Assembly (NCBI GenBank): GCA_016287815.1
Contig: JAEEWW010000004.1
Span: forward strand, 1 to 64,000
Length of the DNA: 64,000 nt
Source of the DNA: Treponema sp.
GTDB taxonomy: Bacteria > Spirochaetota > Spirochaetia > Treponematales > Treponemataceae
Direction: 5' to 3'
Positions 61,089 to 64,000 of this stretch are shown piece after piece. A model generated the notes under the pieces. That model ran no database searches and was not told where the DNA came from. It saw only the letters and a program-made list of their open reading frames with translations. Each line of letters starts with the position of its first letter. Positions within the stretch are counted from its first letter, which is position 1. A program made the position numbers and the translations under genes.

Positions 61089-62315
61089 TTAATCCTTGTA
61101 TCCCATCCATTTACGTACGTTCTTTATCTTTTCAAGGAAAACGGCAACTTCGTCTTCTGTATTATAAAAATAAAGGCTTGCGCGTGCGCTCGAATTAATT
61201 CCAAGATATTCACCCAACGGCTGCGCACAGTGGTGACCTGCGCGGATTGCTATTTTTTCAGAGTCCAGAACGCTTGCAATGTCATGCGGATGAACTCCGT
61301 CAATCGTAAAAGTAACGATTCCGCAGTGTTTATTTCCATCAGGATTTCCAATAATGTTAACATGCGGAACATTTTTTAAGCCTTCAATCAGCATGCATGC
61401 AAGGCGATTGTCGTGTTCTGCAATGTTTTCAAGCCTTATGTCAGATAAATAACGGATTGCAGCAGCAAGACCAACCGCGTCGGCGGCATTTACTGTTCCT
61501 GCTTCAAATTTATGCGGAAGTTCTGCAAATGTTGCATCCTGTCTTGTAACGTATTCAATCATTTCGCCGCCGCGCATAAACGGCTGCATTTTTGAAAGAA
61601 TTTCTTTTTTGCCGTATAAGGCACCGATTCCCATCGGCGCGCACATTTTGTGTCCACTTAAGGCAAAAAAATCAGCATCTAAATCCTGAACGTCAACTTT
61701 CATGTGTGGAGCAGATTGCGCGCCGTCAACAACCATAACGGCTCCGTTAGCATGGGCAATTTTTGCAATTTCCTTTATCGGGTGTGTAATTCCTAAAACA
61801 TTGCTTACCTGACCTGTTGCAACAATCTTTGTCTTTTTGCCGACTTTTGCCTTAACTTCGTCAAGTGAAAGAACGCCGGTTTCTTTGTCACATTCCATGT
61901 AAACAAGCTTTGCATTTTTTGCCTTGCAGACCATCTGCCACGGAAGAATGTTACTGTGGTGTTCTGTAATGCAGACTGCAATTTCATCGCCTGCATTTAC
62001 GTTTTCCATTGCATACGAATAGGCAATAAGGTTTATGCTTTCTGTTGTGTTTCGGGTAAAAATGATTTCGCAGTCTTCTTTTGCATTTATAAATTCTGCA
62101 CAGGCGTGGCGGGCGTTTTCATATTCATCAGTTGCACGTACGCTTAAATCGTAAAGACCGCGCAGCGGATTTGCATTATTTTTTTTATAATAATCATCAA
62201 CGGCTTCTATAACCTGATCAGGTTTTTGAGAAGTTGCCGCACTGTCAAAATAAATCAATCCCTCATTTTCTTTTGCACTGAAAATAGGGAAGTCTTTTCT
62301 GTAAATGTTTTCCAT
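61089..62315 (-). CDS. sufS: Cysteine desulfurase SufS
   Basis: A 408-residue PLP enzyme of the SufS group: GLIYFDSAATSQKP, ITEHHSNILPWQ, VVDGAQSAPHMKVDVQDLDADFFALSGHKMCAP with the PLP Lys, and HHCAQPL with the catalytic Cys near the end. It extracts sulfur from cysteine for Fe-S clusters, with SufU as partner. Start at ATG 62315; a TTG at 62354 is less likely. No sufBCD in this window. Confidence 0.94.
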   Translation of the reverse strand: MENIYRKDFPIFSAKENEGLIYFDSAATSQKPDQVIEAVDDYYKKNNANPLRGLYDLSVRATDEYENARHACAEFINAKEDCEIIFTRNTTESINLIAYSYAMENVNAGDEIAVCITEHHSNILPWQMVCKAKNAKLVYMECDKETGVLSLDEVKAKVGKKTKIVATGQVSNVLGITHPIKEIAKIAHANGAVMVVDGAQSAPHMKVDVQDLDADFFALSGHKMCAPMGIGALYGKKEILSKMQPFMRGGEMIEYVTRQDATFAELPHKFEAGTVNAADAVGLAAAIRYLSDIRLENIAEHDNRLACMLIEGLKNVPHVNIIGNPDGNKHCGIVTFTIDGVHPHDIASVLDSEKIAIRAGHHCAQPLGEYLGINSSARASLYFYNTEDEVAVFLEKIKNVRKWMGYKD

Positions 62316-62417
62316 CGTCCGTATAAAGATACTTTTTTTCGTGCAAAAATTCAATCTGTCTTATTGATAGGTTTATAGAATTTATAACCTGTACCGGTTA
62401 ATGATTATTCCATACGT

Positions 62418-62446
62418 TTGACTAAATCTTTAATTTACTGTATAGT
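62418..62446 (+). promoter_or_regulatory. Promoter of the rpsP-khpA-rimM-trmD operon
   Basis: TTGACT (62418-62423), exactly 17 bases, and TATAGT (62441-62446), about 80 bases before the rpsP start. Confidence 0.6.
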
Positions 62447-62527
62447 TTCGACTTACACTGTAATGTGTATTATTATGTACTTTAGGACTTGACGCCGTTC
62501 CGTTCGAGTTCTTTGGAGGTAACCAAG

Positions 62528-62764
62528 TTGGTAAAAATCAGACTCAAGAAGTTTGGTACACAGAAAAGACCTTACTACCGTGTTGTTGTTCAGGATTCTG
62601 CAAAACCTCGTGATGGTGTTTGCGTAGAAGAATTGGGAACATACCGCCCGGTTGAAAAGGAAAATCAGGTTGCAATTGACGTAGAGCGTGCAAAATACTG
62701 GCTCAGCGTTGGTGCACAGCCTACTGCCATTGTTTCAAAATTACTCAAGAAAGTATCAAAGTAA
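62528..62764 (+). CDS. rpsP: 30S ribosomal protein S16
   Basis: A 78-residue protein starting at TTG 62528 (then VKIRLKKFGTQKRPYYRVVVQD, the S16 start). GGAGGT is seven bases upstream; an in-frame ATG at 62489 lies upstream of that site and is rejected. LGTYRP and AKYWLSVGAQPTAIVSKLL complete the match. First gene of the conserved trmD operon. Confidence 0.95.
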   Translation: MVKIRLKKFGTQKRPYYRVVVQDSAKPRDGVCVEELGTYRPVEKENQVAIDVERAKYWLSVGAQPTAIVSKLLKKVSK

Positions 62765-62780
62765 GTTTCGGGAGCGCTAG

Positions 62781-63014
62781 ATGGAAAAAGACCTGATTGA
62801 ATATATCGCAAAATCATTGGTCGATGATCCCGGTGCTGTTTCAGTAACTGAAACCGAAGGTGACAGAGGAACTGTTTTGCAGTTGAAAGTTGCTGACGGT
62901 GATATTGGAAAAGTAATAGGTAAGTACGGCAGAATTGCGAAAGCTTTACGCACTGTTTTAAGTGCATCAGCTGTAAAAGACGGAAGGCGCTATAGCCTTG
63001 AAATCTTGGACTAG
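62781..63014 (+). CDS. khpA: KH-domain RNA-binding protein KhpA
   Basis: A 77-residue single KH domain protein: MEKDLIEYIAKSLVDDPGAVSV, then VADGDIGKVIGKYGRIAKALRTVLSA with the GxxG loop as GKYG. It is the YlqC/KhpA RNA chaperone found between rpsP and rimM in many bacteria. GGGAGCG precedes ATG 62781. Confidence 0.93.
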   Translation: MEKDLIEYIAKSLVDDPGAVSVTETEGDRGTVLQLKVADGDIGKVIGKYGRIAKALRTVLSASAVKDGRRYSLEILD

Positions 63015-63023
63015 GATGCGGTT

Positions 63024-63614
63024 GTGCTTGAGCAGATGATTGTTGGTTTCGTCCGTGGTTCACATGGACTTACGGGGGAATTTAAAGTAGAAAGTGCTTC
63101 TGGCGAATATGAGCATATTGAAGCTCTGAAAGAAGTTACTTTGAGGCACAATAGTGACCAGAAGAAGTGCAGGGTAGAATCTGCTGAAGCTGGTAACGGT
63201 ACCTTGTATATGAAACTTGCGGAAATTAATTCGGTCGAAGAAGTACGTAAGTACAACGGCTGGGAAATTGTAGTTCCGCGCAAATATGCCGCTCCTTTGA
63301 AAGAAGGTGAATGGTATATAGAAGATCTTAAACAGTGTTCTCTTATTTATTATGGAGAGAACAAAGACGGATTGGCAGAAGGATCTGCACCTGCTGAAAT
63401 AGTGGGAACAGTCACAGACGTATTGGAAGGCGGAGGTGGTTACTTGTTGGAAGTTTCTCTCTCCGAGAACTGCAATATTCTTGCGGATAACATCAAATAC
63501 GATGCTTCTGGAAATGTCAGAAGTGTTTTTATCCCGTTCAGAAATCAGTATCTGGGTAAAATTGATGTTGAAAAACAAGAAATTGTGTTGATGCACCTCT
63601 GGATTCTGGAGTAA
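63024..63614 (+). CDS. rimM: Ribosome maturation factor RimM
   Basis: A 196-residue protein with the N-terminal RimM barrel (MIVGFVRGSHGLTGEFKVES) and a PRC-barrel C-terminal part (GTVTDVLEGGGGYLLEVS, FIPFRNQYLGKIDVEKQEIVL). It assists 30S head assembly. GTG 63024 with AGGA seven bases before is preferred; ATG 63036 is an alternative. Confidence 0.93.
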   Translation: MLEQMIVGFVRGSHGLTGEFKVESASGEYEHIEALKEVTLRHNSDQKKCRVESAEAGNGTLYMKLAEINSVEEVRKYNGWEIVVPRKYAAPLKEGEWYIEDLKQCSLIYYGENKDGLAEGSAPAEIVGTVTDVLEGGGGYLLEVSLSENCNILADNIKYDASGNVRSVFIPFRNQYLGKIDVEKQEIVLMHLWILE

Positions 63615-63618
63615 GTCC

Positions 63619-64000
63619 ATGAAATTTACTGTGCTGACCTTATTTCCTGAGATTCTGCGCGCCTATTTTGAAACCTCAATCATGGCGAAAGCGGTTGAAA
63701 AGGGAATTATTGCCTACGATCTGGTGAATATCAGGGATTTTGCCTTTGATAAGCACCGAACATGTGATGACAGTCCGTATGGTGGTGGCGCCGGCCAGCT
63801 TATGATGCCGGAACCTATAGGCTGTGCTCTTGACAGCGTAAAGGCTTTGAAAAAACACGTTATTTATGTAACGCCTGGTGGAAAGCCTTTTACACAGAAA
63901 AAAGCACAGGAACTTAGTCGGAAAGACGAACTTGTAATTATCTGCGGAAGATACGAAGGTATTGACCAGAGAATTATAGATTCCTATGTTGACGATGAAA
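63619..64000 (+). CDS. trmD: tRNA (guanine37-N1)-methyltransferase, N-terminal part (cut by window edge)
   Basis: The first 127 codons of TrmD: MKFTVLTLFPEIL, IRDFAFDKHRTCDDSPYGGGAGQLMMPEPI and ICGRYEGIDQRIIDSYVDDE, which lead into the SAM trefoil knot. It makes m1G37 in tRNA and prevents frameshifts. It begins four bases after the rimM stop. Confidence 0.95.
   Translation, partial: MKFTVLTLFPEILRAYFETSIMAKAVEKGIIAYDLVNIRDFAFDKHRTCDDSPYGGGAGQLMMPEPIGCALDSVKALKKHVIYVTPGGKPFTQKKAQELSRKDELVIICGRYEGIDQRIIDSYVDDE

Overview
The window looks like a chromosomal segment of a host-associated spirochaete, most likely a gut or rumen Treponema. This is inferred from gene content and order and from the AT-rich, Treponema-like codon use; no rRNA or other species marker is present. 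Core blocks are in their usual bacterial order: rpsF-ssb-rpsR-rplI-dnaB (37.2-40.5 kb) and rpsP-khpA-rimM-trmD (62.5 kb to the right edge).

Layout. 0-6 kb: tail of a GDP-fucose synthase, then a Lol/MacB-like export locus with two FtsX-type permeases (the first broken by an in-frame TAG), a LolA-like periplasmic carrier, a predicted outer-membrane barrel and a convergent ATPase. 6-15 kb: pseudouridine synthase, a beta-barrel-like protein, two methyl-accepting chemotaxis proteins, an HD-GYP protein and purC. 15-25 kb: a monosaccharide ABC transporter (mmsB, mmsA, chvE), a second sugar-binding lipoprotein, and a three-gene sugar-sensing system (membrane-anchored binding protein, YesM-type kinase, AraC-type regulator). 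25-32 kb: a cytidylate-kinase-like gene, leuCD, rlmN, TPR and ankyrin proteins, rsmD. 32-36.3 kb: chemotaxis cluster cheW-cheD-cheR-cheB-cheY-cheW without cheA. 36-44.5 kb: glutathione peroxidase, the S6/DnaB block, a TRL-like lipoprotein, a MATE pump and a divergent MocR regulator.

Accessory island (44.6-57.5 kb). A 286-bp array with 22-bp periodicity precedes a type I restriction-modification locus: hsdR, a DUF4143 ATPase, hsdM, an Abi_2/HEPN gene, hsdS. The locus ends in a very AT-rich 1291-residue gene that joins a Cap4/DUF4297-like nuclease domain to a STAND-like P-loop NTPase and a long C-terminal region without recognisable motifs. A piece of a DUF262 (GmrSD-type) gene follows and stops exactly where one more copy of the 22-bp repeat begins. 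The Cap4-STAND protein is the best candidate for an undescribed defence system.

57.5-62.3 kb: small YgjV-like membrane protein, RidA, GNAT acetyltransferase, a 200-bp near-palindrome, a preQ1-I-like riboswitch ahead of the queuosine-precursor transporter, a sugar-phosphate isomerase-like gene and sufU-sufS. A recurring feature is a sigma70-type promoter whose -10 box lies only 6-12 bases from the start codon with little or no Shine-Dalgarno sequence, at seven genes. This suggests that leaderless or near-leaderless mRNAs are common here. No tRNA, rRNA or CRISPR array was seen.
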